A stretch of DNA of 64,000 nucleotides, taken from positions 1 to 64,000 of the forward strand of contig NZ_BCUD01000006.1 of assembly GCF_001591105.1 (NCBI RefSeq). The letters run 5' to 3'. Under the pieces are notes generated by a model. It did not search any database, was not told the origin of the DNA, and saw only the letters and a program-made list of their open reading frames with translations. Positions 18,454 through 30,591 of the stretch are shown in pieces. The stretch comes from Vibrio nereis NBRC 15637. Lineage in GTDB: Bacteria > Pseudomonadota > Gammaproteobacteria > Enterobacterales > Vibrionaceae. Within the stretch, counting starts at the first letter, position 1. Every line of letters begins with the position of its first letter. A program made the position numbers and the translations under genes.

Positions 18454-19173
18454 ATGCTTTCAGCTTTAGTCATAGATGACGAACTTTTCGCCCGAGAAGA
18501 TTTAACGGAACTACTGGAAGAAACGGGACAGGTTGAAGTGATCGACCACGCGAGCAATGCGATTGAAGGGTTAAAAAAGATCAATCAGTTAAAACCCGAC
18601 GTTGTCTTTCTTGATATCCAGATGCCACAAATCACTGGTATTGAACTGCTTGGTATGCTCGATCCCGATACGATGCCAAAAGTGGTGTTTGTCACCGCCT
18701 ACGATGAGTTCGCCATCCAAGCATTTGAAGACAACGCGTTCGATTACTTGTTAAAACCTGTCGATACCAAACGGCTTGAAAAAACCGTCAAACGTCTCAT
18801 CAAGTCAGAGCAAAAAGGCCAACCCCACCCTTCGCTCATTGCGCCGCAAACGCTGGATCAAGTGCCTTGTATTGGCCTCAATCGTATTGTGATCATACCT
18901 ACTCAGGATGTGGAGTTCGCATACACAGATATTAGTGGTGTTCATATCCAAACCCACGAACAAAAAGCGACCTCACAACTCACACTCAAAGTGCTTGAAG
19001 AAAAAACCCCATTGGTACGCTGCCACCGTCAGTTTTTGGTGAACGTAAAAATGATCAAAGAAATCAAGTTGCTGGAGAATGGCCTAGCCGAGATCATCAC
19101 AGTAAGCGACCACCCAATTCCAGTCAGCCGCCGCTACCTAAAAACTCTCAAAGAGTTGCTCGGTTTCCATTAA
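18454..19173 (+). CDS. btsR: LytTR response regulator, BtsR-like
   Basis: A 239-residue regulator, the same length as E. coli BtsR. The receiver domain (about 1-120) has VIDDE, the phospho-acceptor Asp54 in VFLDIQMP, and the conserved Lys of LLKPVD. The C-terminal LytTR DNA-binding domain (about 135-238) includes RCHRQFLVNVKMI. An in-frame ATG lies two codons upstream at 18448, but AAGG at 18443-18446 suits 18454 better. It is the expected binder of the repeat array before cstA. Confidence 0.87.
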   Translation: MLSALVIDDELFAREDLTELLEETGQVEVIDHASNAIEGLKKINQLKPDVVFLDIQMPQITGIELLGMLDPDTMPKVVFVTAYDEFAIQAFEDNAFDYLLKPVDTKRLEKTVKRLIKSEQKGQPHPSLIAPQTLDQVPCIGLNRIVIIPTQDVEFAYTDISGVHIQTHEQKATSQLTLKVLEEKTPLVRCHRQFLVNVKMIKEIKLLENGLAEIITVSDHPIPVSRRYLKTLKELLGFH

Positions 19174-19174
19174 T

Positions 19175-19196
19175 AAGAGCCACAACAGTGGCTCTT
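19175..19196. terminator. Hairpin between convergent btsR and nagZ
   Basis: AAGAGCCAC - AACA - GTGGCTCTT, a perfect 9-bp stem right after the btsR stop; there is no clear T-run, so terminator function is probable but not certain. Confidence 0.5.
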
Positions 19197-19209
19197 GGGA
19201 AGGTTATCT

Positions 19210-20196
19210 TTAGACGTCGAGTAAACGTTTCATCGCTTCTGAGGCTTGCTTCCACTTCTCGCTACTTTGTAGCTCAGGCAGGGTAAAGCTTTGCTTCTTA
19301 AGTAATCCCTCTGCGGCGGGAGTTTCCAGGATTGGTAAGTTGTCTAATACTGCGACTTGCGCATCGCGCTGGTTACACACCAACAGCATATCGCAACCGG
19401 CGACCAGAGACTGATGCGCCCGCTCTGCAGGACCGCCCATAATCGCCGCCCCTTCCATCGTCAGATCATCAGAGAAAATAATGCCTCTAAAGCCAAGTTT
19501 TTCACGCAAGATCTGCTTTAACCAATATTCAGAGCCACTTGCAGGCTGATCATCATAATGCGGATACACGACGTGAGCCGGCATCATGGCATCAAGAATA
19601 CCGCTATCAATTTGCGCTTGAAAGACTTGCATATCTAACTCAAAAATATCATCCCGTTCATCGTATGGCGTCTCTAAGTGCGAGTCTGCAATCACACCAC
19701 CGTGGCCGGGAAAATGCTTACCGGTGGTTGCCATGCCGACAGATTTCATCCCCTGCATATAAGCGGTGCTGTGGCGGATAATGCTGTCAACATCCTCACC
19801 AAAAGCGCGGTTGCCGATTGCTTTGCACTCATGTCCTTTATCCAAGACCGGAGCAAAACTCAAATCAATATCATGGGCGATCAGTTCTGCCGCCATTAGC
19901 CAGCCACCAAGCTCGGCTAGTTGCTCGCCGTTGTTATGCTTAGCGTATTCTTGAGCGGCAGGAATGAGCGAAAAGCCTTCGCGAAAACGTTGCACTCGGC
20001 CTCCCTCTTGGTCAACACCAATCAAAATAGGACGTTTGGCAGCCTGACGAATCGATTTGTTCAAGGCCAGAAGCTGTTGATTATCATGATAGTTGCGCGA
20101 AAAAAGAATCACCCCACCTACCGTTGGGTGCTCAAGAATTTCTTTATCTTCAGCGGTTAACTCACAGCCCTCTACATCAAGCCACAACGGTCCCAT
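19210..20196 (-). CDS. nagZ: Beta-N-acetylglucosaminidase NagZ
   Basis: A cytoplasmic family 3 glycosidase that removes GlcNAc from anhydro-muropeptides during peptidoglycan recycling; its product can induce AmpC-type beta-lactamases through AmpR where those exist. The 328 residues carry [14 protein letters not shown], the family catalytic loop with the His and Asp, and [12 protein letters not shown] near the substrate. It is divergent from anmK-murQ, so the recycling genes are grouped. Confidence 0.95.
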   Translation of the reverse strand: MGPLWLDVEGCELTAEDKEILEHPTVGGVILFSRNYHDNQQLLALNKSIRQAAKRPILIGVDQEGGRVQRFREGFSLIPAAQEYAKHNNGEQLAELGGWLMAAELIAHDIDLSFAPVLDKGHECKAIGNRAFGEDVDSIIRHSTAYMQGMKSVGMATTGKHFPGHGGVIADSHLETPYDERDDIFELDMQVFQAQIDSGILDAMMPAHVVYPHYDDQPASGSEYWLKQILREKLGFRGIIFSDDLTMEGAAIMGGPAERAHQSLVAGCDMLLVCNQRDAQVAVLDNLPILETPAAEGLLKKQSFTLPELQSSEKWKQASEAMKRLLDV

Positions 20197-20298
20197 AATC
20201 TCTCCTAACCCAGCTAATTTTAATGATTTTCACTATGCGGCTGAGGTTATTAGGATTATCCTCTGTTTACAATGGGTAGTTGTCAGTAGGTGTAAAAA

Positions 20299-22355
<2,057 letters not shown>

Positions 22356-22378
22356 ATTCCAAACGTTGACCTAATGAC

Positions 22379-22405
22379 AGCAGGGAGCAAACATCCCTGC
22401 TTTAT
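22379..22405 (+). terminator. murQ terminator
   Basis: AGCAGGGA / TCCCTGCT stem with 7-nt loop and moderate T-rich tail, between convergent murQ and the lipoprotein gene. Confidence 0.65.
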
Positions 22406-22414
22406 CTTAGCAAC

Positions 22415-22756
22415 TTATTGATTGTATTCGTTCCAGCCTCTTTGCCATTCCATACGAAACTTCTGTGCTTGTGCTGTGCCTTCACACACACCTTCATAAT
22501 ATTGCCCAGATAGCCCCATTTGATAGGCAAAATCGGCATTACAGTACTCTTCTACACCCACAAGGTAGCCTTGCTCATACTCACCCTGATTGGCACTCCC
22601 CAGTGACGCCAAGTTGTTAAACGACCGCTGCGTATGTCCAGACAGACCATCTTGGTAACCTATTTGATACCAGTCTCCTTGCTCTGCTAACTGCTCAGTC
22701 GAGGCGACACACGCGGCCAAAGACAAAGCCAACAAACTCACCCATAGTTTTTTCAT
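22415..22756 (-). CDS. Small DUF2799-type lipoprotein, unknown function
   Basis: A 113-residue protein with a short lipoprotein signal ending in the lipobox LAAC (Cys16), so it should be an envelope lipoprotein. The mature part has the repeated pattern W/YxxGYxDGxxG (WYQIGYQDGLSG, then GYLVGVEEYC and YQMGLSGQYYEGVC), which I associate with DUF2799. Four Cys remain in the mature chain beyond the lipid Cys count would need checking for disulfides. Function unknown; the gene lies between the recycling genes and cstA and is divergent from cstA across the BtsR-type repeats. Confidence 0.75.
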   Translation of the reverse strand: MKKLWVSLLALSLAACVASTEQLAEQGDWYQIGYQDGLSGHTQRSFNNLASLGSANQGEYEQGYLVGVEEYCNADFAYQMGLSGQYYEGVCEGTAQAQKFRMEWQRGWNEYNQ

Positions 22757-22794
22757 TGTTTTTCTTCACAATTATGTTTATGTCATTTAACTAA

Positions 22795-22882
22795 ACCACT
22801 AAATGTCTGTAATTGCCACTCACCAATCGCAAAAACCACTCAATCACCTTAATTACCACTCAACACTCAATACGACCACTCA
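22795..22882 (+). promoter_or_regulatory. Five phased BtsR/LytTR-type operator repeats before cstA
   Basis: Octamers start at exactly 20-bp steps: 22795 ACCACTAA, 22815 GCCACTCA, 22835, 22855 and 22875 ACCACTCA. Three are identical and two have one mismatch. E. coli BtsR (YehT) recognises two direct repeats ACC(G/A)CTCA with a 13-bp linker upstream of btsT (yjiY), a CstA-family gene. Here the linker is 12 bp and the array is extended to five. The last repeat ends 80 bp before the cstA start. Confidence 0.8.
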
Positions 22883-22962
22883 CTTTATTAGTGAATGCTG
22901 ATTGTCATCATGGTGCGTAGTATCGACCCTGAGCTTATAAAATTTACCGAGGAACGAGTGTT

Positions 22963-24447
22963 ATGTTGTGGTTTTTAACCTGTGTTGCTGCCCTAATAGG
23001 CGGTTACTTCATTTACGGTGCTTTCGTAGAGAAAATCTTTGGCATCAATGAAAAGCGCCAAACTCCTGCACATACGAAACAAGACGGCGTTGACTATGTC
23101 CCAATGTCAACCAAGAAAGTCTACTTAGTTCAGTTACTTAACATTGCTGGTGTCGGCCCGATCTTTGGCCCTATTATGGGTGCTTTGTACGGCCCAGCTG
23201 CGATGCTATGGATTGTGATTGGTTGTATCTTTGCAGGCGCTGTACACGATTACTTCTCTGGCATGCTTTCAGTCCGTAACGGTGGCGCTTCTGTACCAAC
23301 TATTACAGGTCGATACCTAGGTAATGGCGCAAAACACTTTATGAACATCTTTGCCATTGTCTTGCTACTTCTTGTTGGTGTGGTATTCGTTTCAGCGCCA
23401 GCGGGCATGATCACGAACCTAATCAATGATCAAACTAGCCTAAATGTCAGCATGACGACAATGGTTGTCGCAATCTTCGCTTACTACATCATCGCAACTA
23501 TCGTTCCTGTTGATAAGATTATCGGTCGTTTTTACCCACTATTTGGCGCATTGCTCATCTTCATGTCTGTCGGCCTAATGACTGCGGTTGCTTTCTCTAG
23601 CGAGCACACTGTAATGGGTGACTTCCAGGTTTCAGACATGCTGTCGAACCTAAACCCGAATGACATGCCTCTATGGCCTGCACTATTCATCACTATCGCG
23701 TGTGGTGCTATTTCTGGTTTCCACGCAACTCAGTCACCTCTGATGGCGCGTTGTATGGAAAACGAAAAGAATGGCCGCTTCGTATTCTACGGTGCGATGA
23801 TTGGTGAAGGTGTGATTGCACTGATCTGGTGTGCTATTGCTCTGTCTTTCTTCGGCTCTCTAGAAGCTCTATCAGAAGCTGTGAATAATGGCGGCCCTGG
23901 TAACGTAGTTTACAGCGCTTCATTTGGTCTACTGGGTGTGTTTGGTGGCGTTATCGCTTTCCTAGGTGTGGTTATTCTGCCTATCACTTCAGGTGATACG
24001 GCGTTCCGCTCAAGCCGTCTAATCCTTGCTGAATACTTCAACATGGAACAGAAAACACTGCGCAACCGTCTATTCATGGCTCTACCACTATTTGTGATTG
24101 GCGGCGTTCTGACTCAAGTAGACTTCGGCATTATCTGGCGTTACTTCGGTTTCGCGAACCAAACAACAGCGGTAATGATGCTGTGGACAGCTTCGGCTTA
24201 CCTGCTACGTCACAACAAACTGCACTGGATTACGACGATTCCAGCGGTATTCATGACCACAGTGTGTGTCACTTTCATCTTGAACAACAGCACACTGGGC
24301 TTTGGTTTACCAATGCAAATCTCGACTATTTCAGGCATCCTGTTCTCACTTGCGGTAACGGTATACGTAATTAAAAGCTCAAAAGGAAAAGGCGAGACAG
24401 AATTGGCTGACGAAGAAAAACCACAAGCAGTCACAGAAACTGCCTAA
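22963..24447 (+). CDS. cstA: CstA-family carbon starvation / pyruvate transporter
   Basis: A 494-residue polytopic inner-membrane protein of the CstA/BtsT family with about 13 hydrophobic segments. E. coli CstA and BtsT are about 700 residues, so this is the short form. Recognisable family motifs are LLNIAGVGPIFGPIMGALYGP (about 57-77) and GAISGFHATQSPLMARC (about 247-263). Family members import pyruvate and perhaps peptides. Its promoter carries the BtsR-type repeats and the BtsSR genes lie about 4 kb upstream, so pyruvate uptake under BtsSR control is the best guess. A strong terminator follows. Confidence 0.9.
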   Translation: MLWFLTCVAALIGGYFIYGAFVEKIFGINEKRQTPAHTKQDGVDYVPMSTKKVYLVQLLNIAGVGPIFGPIMGALYGPAAMLWIVIGCIFAGAVHDYFSGMLSVRNGGASVPTITGRYLGNGAKHFMNIFAIVLLLLVGVVFVSAPAGMITNLINDQTSLNVSMTTMVVAIFAYYIIATIVPVDKIIGRFYPLFGALLIFMSVGLMTAVAFSSEHTVMGDFQVSDMLSNLNPNDMPLWPALFITIACGAISGFHATQSPLMARCMENEKNGRFVFYGAMIGEGVIALIWCAIALSFFGSLEALSEAVNNGGPGNVVYSASFGLLGVFGGVIAFLGVVILPITSGDTAFRSSRLILAEYFNMEQKTLRNRLFMALPLFVIGGVLTQVDFGIIWRYFGFANQTTAVMMLWTASAYLLRHNKLHWITTIPAVFMTTVCVTFILNNSTLGFGLPMQISTISGILFSLAVTVYVIKSSKGKGETELADEEKPQAVTETA

Positions 24448-24473
24448 CGCTAACTTCACCTTTGTTTGCTACT

Positions 24474-24500
24474 AGGGCTCCTTCGGGAGCCCTTTCTTTT
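24474..24500 (+). terminator. cstA terminator
   Basis: AGGGCTCC - TTCG - GGAGCCCT followed by a T-rich tail. Confidence 0.9.
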
Positions 24501-24516
24501 ATGCAGAAATTAGATA

Positions 24517-24546
24517 TAAAAAAACCAGTACGCGGGTACTGGTTTT
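24517..24546 (-). terminator. ispH terminator
   Basis: Minus-strand hairpin AAAACCAGTACC / GTACTGGTTTT with a run of eight T, 26 bp after the ispH stop. Confidence 0.85.
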
Positions 24547-24571
24547 ATGATGATGAAGCCAAAGCTCGCGG

Positions 24572-25537
24572 TTAATCGACCTGTTTGATCTGCAACTCTT
24601 TTGGCACTTCGAAGAACATGTTTTCTTCGCGGCCTTGGATCTCTTCAATCGACTCGGTGCCAACGATTTGTTTAATACGGTCTAGGATCTGATTGACCAA
24701 CTCTTCCGGTGCAGATGCCCCGGCTGTCACACCCACCTTACGTTTGCCGTCAAACCATTCCGTTTGAATATCTTCTGGGCAATCTGTTAGGTATCCTGGC
24801 GTGCCTAATTTCTCAGCTAACTCTTTTAATCTAGTTGAGTTCGATGAGTTCTTAGAACCGACCACGACAACCACTTCGACATCTTCTGCCATATCACGCA
24901 CCGCGTCTTGGCGGTTTTGCGTTGCATAGCAGATATCGTCTTTGCGTGGCCCTTGGATGTCTGGGAACACACGACGTAGCTCTTCAATCACATCTGCAGT
25001 TTCATCCACCGACAGTGTTGTTTGGCTTACGTAATGAAGGTTGGTTGGGTCTTTAACAATCTCAAGCAGATTTTGTACGTCTTCTGGTTTTTCAACCAAG
25101 TACATACCACCTGTTTCACTGGCGTATTGCCCCATCGTACCTTCGACTTCCGGGTGGCCTGCGTGACCAATCAGCACCACTTCCATATGTTTGCGGCTCG
25201 CACGGGCGACTTCCATATGCACTTTTGTTACCAGTGGGCATGTCGCATCAAAAACCGTCAGGTCACGTTCTTTCGCTTCTTTTCGTACCGCTTGCGATAC
25301 ACCATGAGCAGAGAAAATTACGATGTTGTCGTCTGGCACTTCGCTCAGCTCTTCGACGAAAATAGCCCCACGCTGTTTTAGCCCTTCAACAACAAAACGG
25401 TTGTGGACGACTTCGTGGCGGACGTAAATCGGCGGTTGATACATTTCTAGAGCGCGCTCAACAATACTGATGGCACGGTCAACACCAGCGCAGAAACCTC
25501 GAGGGTTAGCTAACAGGATTTTCATTTCATTGCTCAT
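24572..25537 (-). CDS. ispH: 4-hydroxy-3-methylbut-2-enyl diphosphate reductase IspH
   Basis: IspH is the iron-sulfur enzyme that makes IPP and DMAPP in the last step of the MEP isoprenoid pathway. The 321 residues contain the three cluster Cys in [10 protein letters not shown] (about residue 16), [11 protein letters not shown] (about 100) and [11 protein letters not shown] (about 201). It is the last gene of the ileS-lspA-fkpB-ispH string, as in E. coli. Confidence 0.96.
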   Translation of the reverse strand: MSNEMKILLANPRGFCAGVDRAISIVERALEMYQPPIYVRHEVVHNRFVVEGLKQRGAIFVEELSEVPDDNIVIFSAHGVSQAVRKEAKERDLTVFDATCPLVTKVHMEVARASRKHMEVVLIGHAGHPEVEGTMGQYASETGGMYLVEKPEDVQNLLEIVKDPTNLHYVSQTTLSVDETADVIEELRRVFPDIQGPRKDDICYATQNRQDAVRDMAEDVEVVVVVGSKNSSNSTRLKELAEKLGTPGYLTDCPEDIQTEWFDGKRKVGVTAGASAPEELVNQILDRIKQIVGTESIEEIQGREENMFFEVPKELQIKQVD

Positions 25538-25559
25538 GGTTTTTTTAACTTCTGGCTGA

Positions 25560-25991
25560 CTATTCTACTGACAAAATTTCAACTTCAAAAGTGACATCTT
25601 GCCCTGCTAATGGATGGTTGAAGTCGACGGTTACCGAGTCTCCAGCGATTTCCGTAATGATTCCAGGAATTTCCATGCCATCAGGGCCTGAAAAAGCCAT
25701 AATAGTGCCTACTTCAACTTCAGCATCACCAACGAACTTTGTGCGGTCCATATGGTGAATATTATCTGGATTTGGCATACCAAATGCGTCTGCGGCTTTT
25801 AGTTCGATCTCAGCTTTATCGCCAGTGCTCAAGCCTAACAGACACTGTTCAAAGTTCTCACTCAGGCTTCCATCACCAATAACGAGTTTGGCTGGCTTGC
25901 CCATGCTGTGAGTGCTATCAGCGACTGAGCCGTCGTTCATTTTTATTGTAAAGTGCAGAGTTACTGCTGAATCTTGGGAAATTGTCGTCAC
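25560..25991 (-). CDS. fkpB: FKBP-type peptidyl-prolyl isomerase FkpB (SlpA)
   Basis: A 143-residue cytoplasmic FKBP of the SlyD/SlpA type. The FKBP start ([17 protein letters not shown]), the [16 protein letters not shown] motif and the inserted IF domain (about 70-120) are visible; the His-rich tail of SlyD is absent, which supports SlpA. It precedes ispH by 22 bp, so co-transcription is likely. Confidence 0.92.
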   Translation of the reverse strand: MTTISQDSAVTLHFTIKMNDGSVADSTHSMGKPAKLVIGDGSLSENFEQCLLGLSTGDKAEIELKAADAFGMPNPDNIHHMDRTKFVGDAEVEVGTIMAFSGPDGMEIPGIITEIAGDSVTVDFNHPLAGQDVTFEVEILSVE

Positions 25992-26060
25992 GTTACTGCG
26001 TCCTTGATATTTTATTTTTTGCCGCCAATTGAGAAGGTGGCAGCGTTAACCATCTTATAT

Positions 26061-26093
26061 AAAAAAGCGCTCTCCGAATCAACGGACAGCGCC
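26061..26093 (-). terminator. Terminator after lspA
   Basis: Minus-strand hairpin GCGCTGTCCG / CGGAGAGCGC with a run of six T, between lspA and fkpB. It suggests fkpB-ispH also use their own promoter. Confidence 0.7.
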
Positions 26094-26113
26094 TAAGGTT
26101 ATCGATTTTCTGA

Positions 26114-26623
26114 CTACGAGGTTGAGTCTGGTTTGGAGCGGAAACCATCAAAGATGATCATCGCTGCACCTAGACAAATGGCCATATCAGCTAAATTAAA
26201 TGCTGGCCAGTGATAGTTACCCCAGTAAAAGTCTAAGTAATCCACCACAAAACCATGCACGACGCGATCAAACACGTTACCGACCGCACCACCAATAATG
26301 AGCGCATAAGCAACATTATTCCATTTTTCAGTCGCTGGTAGTTTGCTCATCCAATACGTCAGTAAACCACTGACAATAAATGCAATGCCTGTAAATAGCC
26401 AACGTTGCCAACCCGCCTGATCACTCAGGAAACTGAAGGCAGCACCATAGTTGTGTACATAGAGAAGGTTGAAGAATGGCAAGATTTCTATGCGATTAGG
26501 CCAGCCATACCCCATATTCTCCATGACCAAAAACTTGATACCGATATCGGCGACAAACACTAGGATCGCGAGCCAAAGCCAGCGCACTCCTGATTGCTTC
26601 AATGTTAGTGCTTTTTCACTCAT
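26114..26623 (-). CDS. lspA: Lipoprotein signal peptidase LspA
   Basis: LspA (signal peptidase II) cuts the signal peptide of prolipoproteins after Lgt has added diacylglycerol. The frame is open to 26665, but ATG 26623 (MSEKALTL) has AGG at proper distance and gives 169 residues, near the E. coli 164. Four transmembrane segments and the catalytic aspartates in [11 protein letters not shown] and FNLADMAI are visible. It follows ileS across a hairpin terminator. The substrate-modifying enzyme lgt is elsewhere in this window. Confidence 0.95.
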   Translation of the reverse strand: MSEKALTLKQSGVRWLWLAILVFVADIGIKFLVMENMGYGWPNRIEILPFFNLLYVHNYGAAFSFLSDQAGWQRWLFTGIAFIVSGLLTYWMSKLPATEKWNNVAYALIIGGAVGNVFDRVVHGFVVDYLDFYWGNYHWPAFNLADMAICLGAAMIIFDGFRSKPDSTS

Positions 26624-26633
26624 TACTTTACCT

Positions 26634-26662
26634 AAAAACAGCCCCAGTAAATACTGGGGCTG
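26634..26662 (-). terminator. Intrinsic terminator between ileS and lspA
   Basis: Perfect 11-bp inverted repeat CAGCCCCAGTA / TACTGGGGCTG (26639-26662), followed on the minus strand by five T, just before the lspA ribosome-binding site. It would reduce read-through from ileS to lspA. Confidence 0.75.
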
Positions 26663-26687
26663 CAAATACTAAAGAAAGTTCAATGTG

Positions 26688-29519
26688 TTATGCGTATTTT
26701 CGCACTTCACCTTCACCATCAATGTTCGACACACAACGGCCACAAATTTTCTCGTGCCCCTCGATTGTGCCAACTTCTGGAGTGTGGTGCCAACAACGCT
26801 CACACTTCTCAGAATCTGTTGCTTTCACCTCAACAAACAGGCCTTCAACATCTGTTTCTTGCGCGTTGTCCGTTTTTTCGCTCAGAGGCTTAACCGTCGC
26901 TGCTGAAGTTAGTAGAACGAAACGAAGCTCATCTTCTAGCTTGTTGATTTTCGCCGCTAGAGCGTCTTCCGCAAATAGCGTCACTTCCGCTTGCAGTGCA
27001 CCACCGATAGTCTTCTCGTTACGCGCAGCTTCTAGCAGTTTGTTTACACCACCACGAACAGCTTGAATGTCAGTCCAGAAGTCGTTGTTTAGCTCTTCAC
27101 CTTCCGCTAGACCAAACAAACCGTCGAACCACTCACCAGTGAAGACAAACTTGTCACGTTGACCCGGCATTTCATTCCAGATTTCATCTGCTGTGAACGA
27201 CATGATTGGTGCCATCCAGCGAACGAGAGCTTCAACGATATAGTAAAGCGCAGTCTGACAGCTACGTTGCGCGTTGCCACCATGTTTTGCTGTGTACTGA
27301 CGGTCTTTGATCACGTCTAGGTAGAATGAGCCCATTTCAATTGAGCAGAACTGCATTAAGCGCTGCGTAACCGCGTGCGTGTTGTACTCGCCGTACGCTT
27401 TCACAATCTCTTCTTGAGCCGCTAGCGCGCGACCTACTGCCCAGCGATCCAATGCTACCATCTCTTCAGCTGGAACTAGGTCCGTTTCAGGGTTGAAGCC
27501 GTTTAGGTTCGCTAGGAAGAAACGTGCTGTGTTACGGATACGACGGTACGCATCAGCACTGCGTTTTAGAATTTCATCTGAAACCGCAACTTCACCAGTG
27601 TAGTCCGTAGATGCAACCCAAAGACGCAGAATGTCCGCACCCAGTTTGTTAGTCACATCTTTAGGCGCAACAACGTTACCGATAGATTTCGACATTTTAC
27701 GGCCTTGACCGTCAACTACGAAGCCGTGTGTCAGAACTTGTTTGTACGGCGCTTCGTCTTTCATCGCGATCGATGAAATCAGCGAAGACTGGAACCAACC
27801 ACGGTGTTGGTCAGAACCTTCTAAGTAAAGGTCTGCACTATGGCCGTTGTACTCTTCACGAGCATCAACAACAGAGAAGTGGGTGACACCAGAGTCAAAC
27901 CATACATCTAGTGTATCTAACACTTTCTCGTAGTTTGCTGCGTCGTCTTCGCCCAGTAGTTCTGTTGCATCAACATCCCACCAAGCTTGAATGCCTTTTT
28001 GTTCAACCAGTTGAGCCACTTTTTCAATCAGCTCAGACGTGTTCGGGTGAAGCTCTGCCGTTTCTTTATGAACAAACAGTGCGATTGGCACACCCCAAGT
28101 ACGCTGACGAGAGATACACCATTCTGGGCGACCTTCGATCATACCTTCGATACGGCTTTGACCCCACTCAGGCATCCACTGAACACCTTTGATTGACTCT
28201 AGTGCTTTAGCACGTAAGCCTGCTTGGTCCATAGATACGAACCACTGTGGTGTTGCACGGAAGATGATTGGAGTCTTATGACGCCAACAGTGCGGGTAGC
28301 TGTGCTCGTACGCATGGTGATGCAGCAGCGCACCTTTTTCTTTAAGCGTTTCAACCACAGCATCGTTCGCTTTGAATACGTGCTGACCAGCAAATAGCTC
28401 AGTGTCAGGTAAGTAAACACCGTTTGAACCGACTGGGTTCGCCACTTCTAAATCGTATTTTTGACCAACTGCGAAGTCTTCTTGACCGTGACCAGGTGCT
28501 GTGTGAACCACACCTGTACCAGAATCCGTTGTGACGTGATCACCAAGGATTGCAGGAACACTAAAGTCGTAGAACGGGTGGTTGAACTGAGCAAGCTCTA
28601 AGTCCGCACCTTTCGCGAAGCCCAAGTTATGGAAGTGCTCGATACCTGCACGGTCCATCACGTCTTTCGCTAGCTCAGAAGCCACGATAATACGCTCTGG
28701 GTTGTCACCCTCAACTTGGATCAATACGTACTCTAGATCGTCGCGTAGACAGACTGCACGGTTTGCTGGTAGCGTCCAAGGCGTTGTTGTCCAGATAACG
28801 ATTGAGATATCGCCCTTGCCTTCATGACCTTCGCTCAACGCAAATTTAGACAACAGTGTCGCTTCATCTGCCGCTTTAAAACGTACATCGATAGAAGGTG
28901 ATACTTTATCTTTGTATTCTACTTCTGCTTCAGCAAGCGCCGAACCACAATCTGTACACCAGTGAACTGGTTTGAAACCTTTCAGTAGGTGACCGTTATC
29001 GGCGATCTTACCTAATGCACGGATAATATTCGCTTCTGTGCCAAAATCCATCGTGCGGTAAGGCTTATCCCACTCACCCATAATGCCAAGACGCTTAAAG
29101 CTCTCTTTTTGGCCTTCAACCTGACCAGCAGCGTAGTCACGACATTTTTCGCGGAACTCAGCAGCTGTCACTTTTTGACCTGGCTTACCTACCTTTTTTT
29201 CTACCATTAATTCAATTGGTAGACCGTGGCAGTCCCAGCCAGGAATATAAGGTGCGTCAAAACCTGAAAGTGTTTTGGATTTAATAATAATGTCTTTAAG
29301 AATCTTATTTAGCGCGTGACCAATATGAATGTCACCGTTGGCATATGGAGGGCCGTCGTGTAGAACGAAAGATTTTTTGCCTTTCTTCGCTTTACGGATT
29401 TCACCGTAAAGGTCTTCTTTGTACCAACGCTTAAGCATTTCTGGCTCGCGGTTCGCCAGATTGCCGCGCATCGGAAACCCTGTTTCAGGAAGGTTCAGGG
29501 TATCTTTATACTCACTCAT
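26688..29519 (-). CDS. ileS: Isoleucyl-tRNA synthetase
   Basis: A class I aminoacyl-tRNA synthetase that charges tRNA-Ile and edits Val. The 943-residue product has HIGHALN (about 64-70) and KMSKSIGN (about 604) for ATP binding, a CP1 editing domain between them, and a C-terminal zinc finger with CERCWHHT and CGRCVSN. Length matches E. coli IleS (938). It follows ribF by 56 bp, the conserved ribF-ileS-lspA order. Confidence 0.97.
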   Translation of the reverse strand: MSEYKDTLNLPETGFPMRGNLANREPEMLKRWYKEDLYGEIRKAKKGKKSFVLHDGPPYANGDIHIGHALNKILKDIIIKSKTLSGFDAPYIPGWDCHGLPIELMVEKKVGKPGQKVTAAEFREKCRDYAAGQVEGQKESFKRLGIMGEWDKPYRTMDFGTEANIIRALGKIADNGHLLKGFKPVHWCTDCGSALAEAEVEYKDKVSPSIDVRFKAADEATLLSKFALSEGHEGKGDISIVIWTTTPWTLPANRAVCLRDDLEYVLIQVEGDNPERIIVASELAKDVMDRAGIEHFHNLGFAKGADLELAQFNHPFYDFSVPAILGDHVTTDSGTGVVHTAPGHGQEDFAVGQKYDLEVANPVGSNGVYLPDTELFAGQHVFKANDAVVETLKEKGALLHHHAYEHSYPHCWRHKTPIIFRATPQWFVSMDQAGLRAKALESIKGVQWMPEWGQSRIEGMIEGRPEWCISRQRTWGVPIALFVHKETAELHPNTSELIEKVAQLVEQKGIQAWWDVDATELLGEDDAANYEKVLDTLDVWFDSGVTHFSVVDAREEYNGHSADLYLEGSDQHRGWFQSSLISSIAMKDEAPYKQVLTHGFVVDGQGRKMSKSIGNVVAPKDVTNKLGADILRLWVASTDYTGEVAVSDEILKRSADAYRRIRNTARFFLANLNGFNPETDLVPAEEMVALDRWAVGRALAAQEEIVKAYGEYNTHAVTQRLMQFCSIEMGSFYLDVIKDRQYTAKHGGNAQRSCQTALYYIVEALVRWMAPIMSFTADEIWNEMPGQRDKFVFTGEWFDGLFGLAEGEELNNDFWTDIQAVRGGVNKLLEAARNEKTIGGALQAEVTLFAEDALAAKINKLEDELRFVLLTSAATVKPLSEKTDNAQETDVEGLFVEVKATDSEKCERCWHHTPEVGTIEGHEKICGRCVSNIDGEGEVRKYA

Positions 29520-29575
29520 CGATTCTTAATTCCGTTGTGTTGGGCGAATGTTAGACATTATGCCAAGTTGGTGGA

Positions 29576-30520
29576 CTAAACCACTTGACGTTTAAGCTGA
29601 CGCAACCACACCCTTGCTGCCTCAGCATCCAATTCAATTTGTTGTTTTAAGGCTTCAAAAGACTCGAACTTTTGCTCATCTCGAAGCTTATGTAAAAGTA
29701 CAATTTCCAACTGCTTACCATATAAGTCAGCATGGAAGTCGAATAAATGTACTTCTAGTTGTTGGCGCACACCATTCACGGTTGGTCTGTTGCCAATGTT
29801 TGCTACGCCACCAATTGGGTTATCTCCCAAGCCTAGTGCTTGTACGACATAAACCCCAGAGACTGGCGACACGCAACGCTTCAGTGGGATATTAGCGGTA
29901 GGAAAACCTATGGTCCTTCCTAATTTACGACCGTGAGAAACTCGACCACTAATACTGTAATCACGACCCAGCATTTCTGCAGCAACATCAAGTTTGTCTT
30001 GCGCTAATGCTTCACGTATCGCAGTACTGCTTACGCGAAGTCGCTGCATGCAAAAGCTCTGGGTGCTAACAACTTCAAAACCGTATTTTTGTCCTGCTTG
30101 TTTAAGCATTTCAAAGTTGCCTTGTCGGCCACGACCAAAGCAGAAATCATCACCTACGACCAGAAACTTAACACCCAATCGCTCCACCAACAAGTCGCGA
30201 ATAAATTCGTCTGCCGTCAGGCTAGCGAAATGTTGATTAAAATTAACACACAGCAAGCGTTCTAGGTTCAGTTTGCTCAGCTGAACAAATTTATCCCGCA
30301 GTCGAGTTAGCCTCGCTGGCGCTTTGTCTTTCGCAAACAACTCCAATGGCTGGGGATCAAACGTCATTACCGTTGAAGGTAAGCCTAATTTTTCTGCCTG
30401 TTCAGACACTTGACGTAATACCGCTTGGTGCCCTAAGTGCACACCGTCGAAGTTTCCGATCGTCAATACACACCCATGATGGTGTGGTTTGATATTGTGA
30501 ATACCTCGAATCAATTCCAT
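29576..30520 (-). CDS. ribF: Bifunctional riboflavin kinase / FMN adenylyltransferase RibF
   Basis: RibF makes FMN and then FAD. The 314 residues comprise an N-terminal nucleotidyltransferase domain (about 15-170, TIGNFDGVHLGHQ) and a C-terminal flavokinase domain (about 185-305, GRTIGFPTANI with the PTAN motif, and GVANIGNRPT). It lies between murJ and ileS on the same strand. Confidence 0.95.
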   Translation of the reverse strand: MELIRGIHNIKPHHHGCVLTIGNFDGVHLGHQAVLRQVSEQAEKLGLPSTVMTFDPQPLELFAKDKAPARLTRLRDKFVQLSKLNLERLLCVNFNQHFASLTADEFIRDLLVERLGVKFLVVGDDFCFGRGRQGNFEMLKQAGQKYGFEVVSTQSFCMQRLRVSSTAIREALAQDKLDVAAEMLGRDYSISGRVSHGRKLGRTIGFPTANIPLKRCVSPVSGVYVVQALGLGDNPIGGVANIGNRPTVNGVRQQLEVHLFDFHADLYGKQLEIVLLHKLRDEQKFESFEALKQQIELDAEAARVWLRQLKRQVV

Positions 30521-30591
30521 TGGACGCTGCTAAAACCTGTGTTCTAATAATTTACATTGCGTGAAACTGGCGAATTATATACTAATCACCG

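Noticed and set aside
26602..27066. 154-codon plus-strand frame across lspA/ileS
   Set aside because: Antisense to the start of lspA and the end of ileS; Ser-rich shadow translation.
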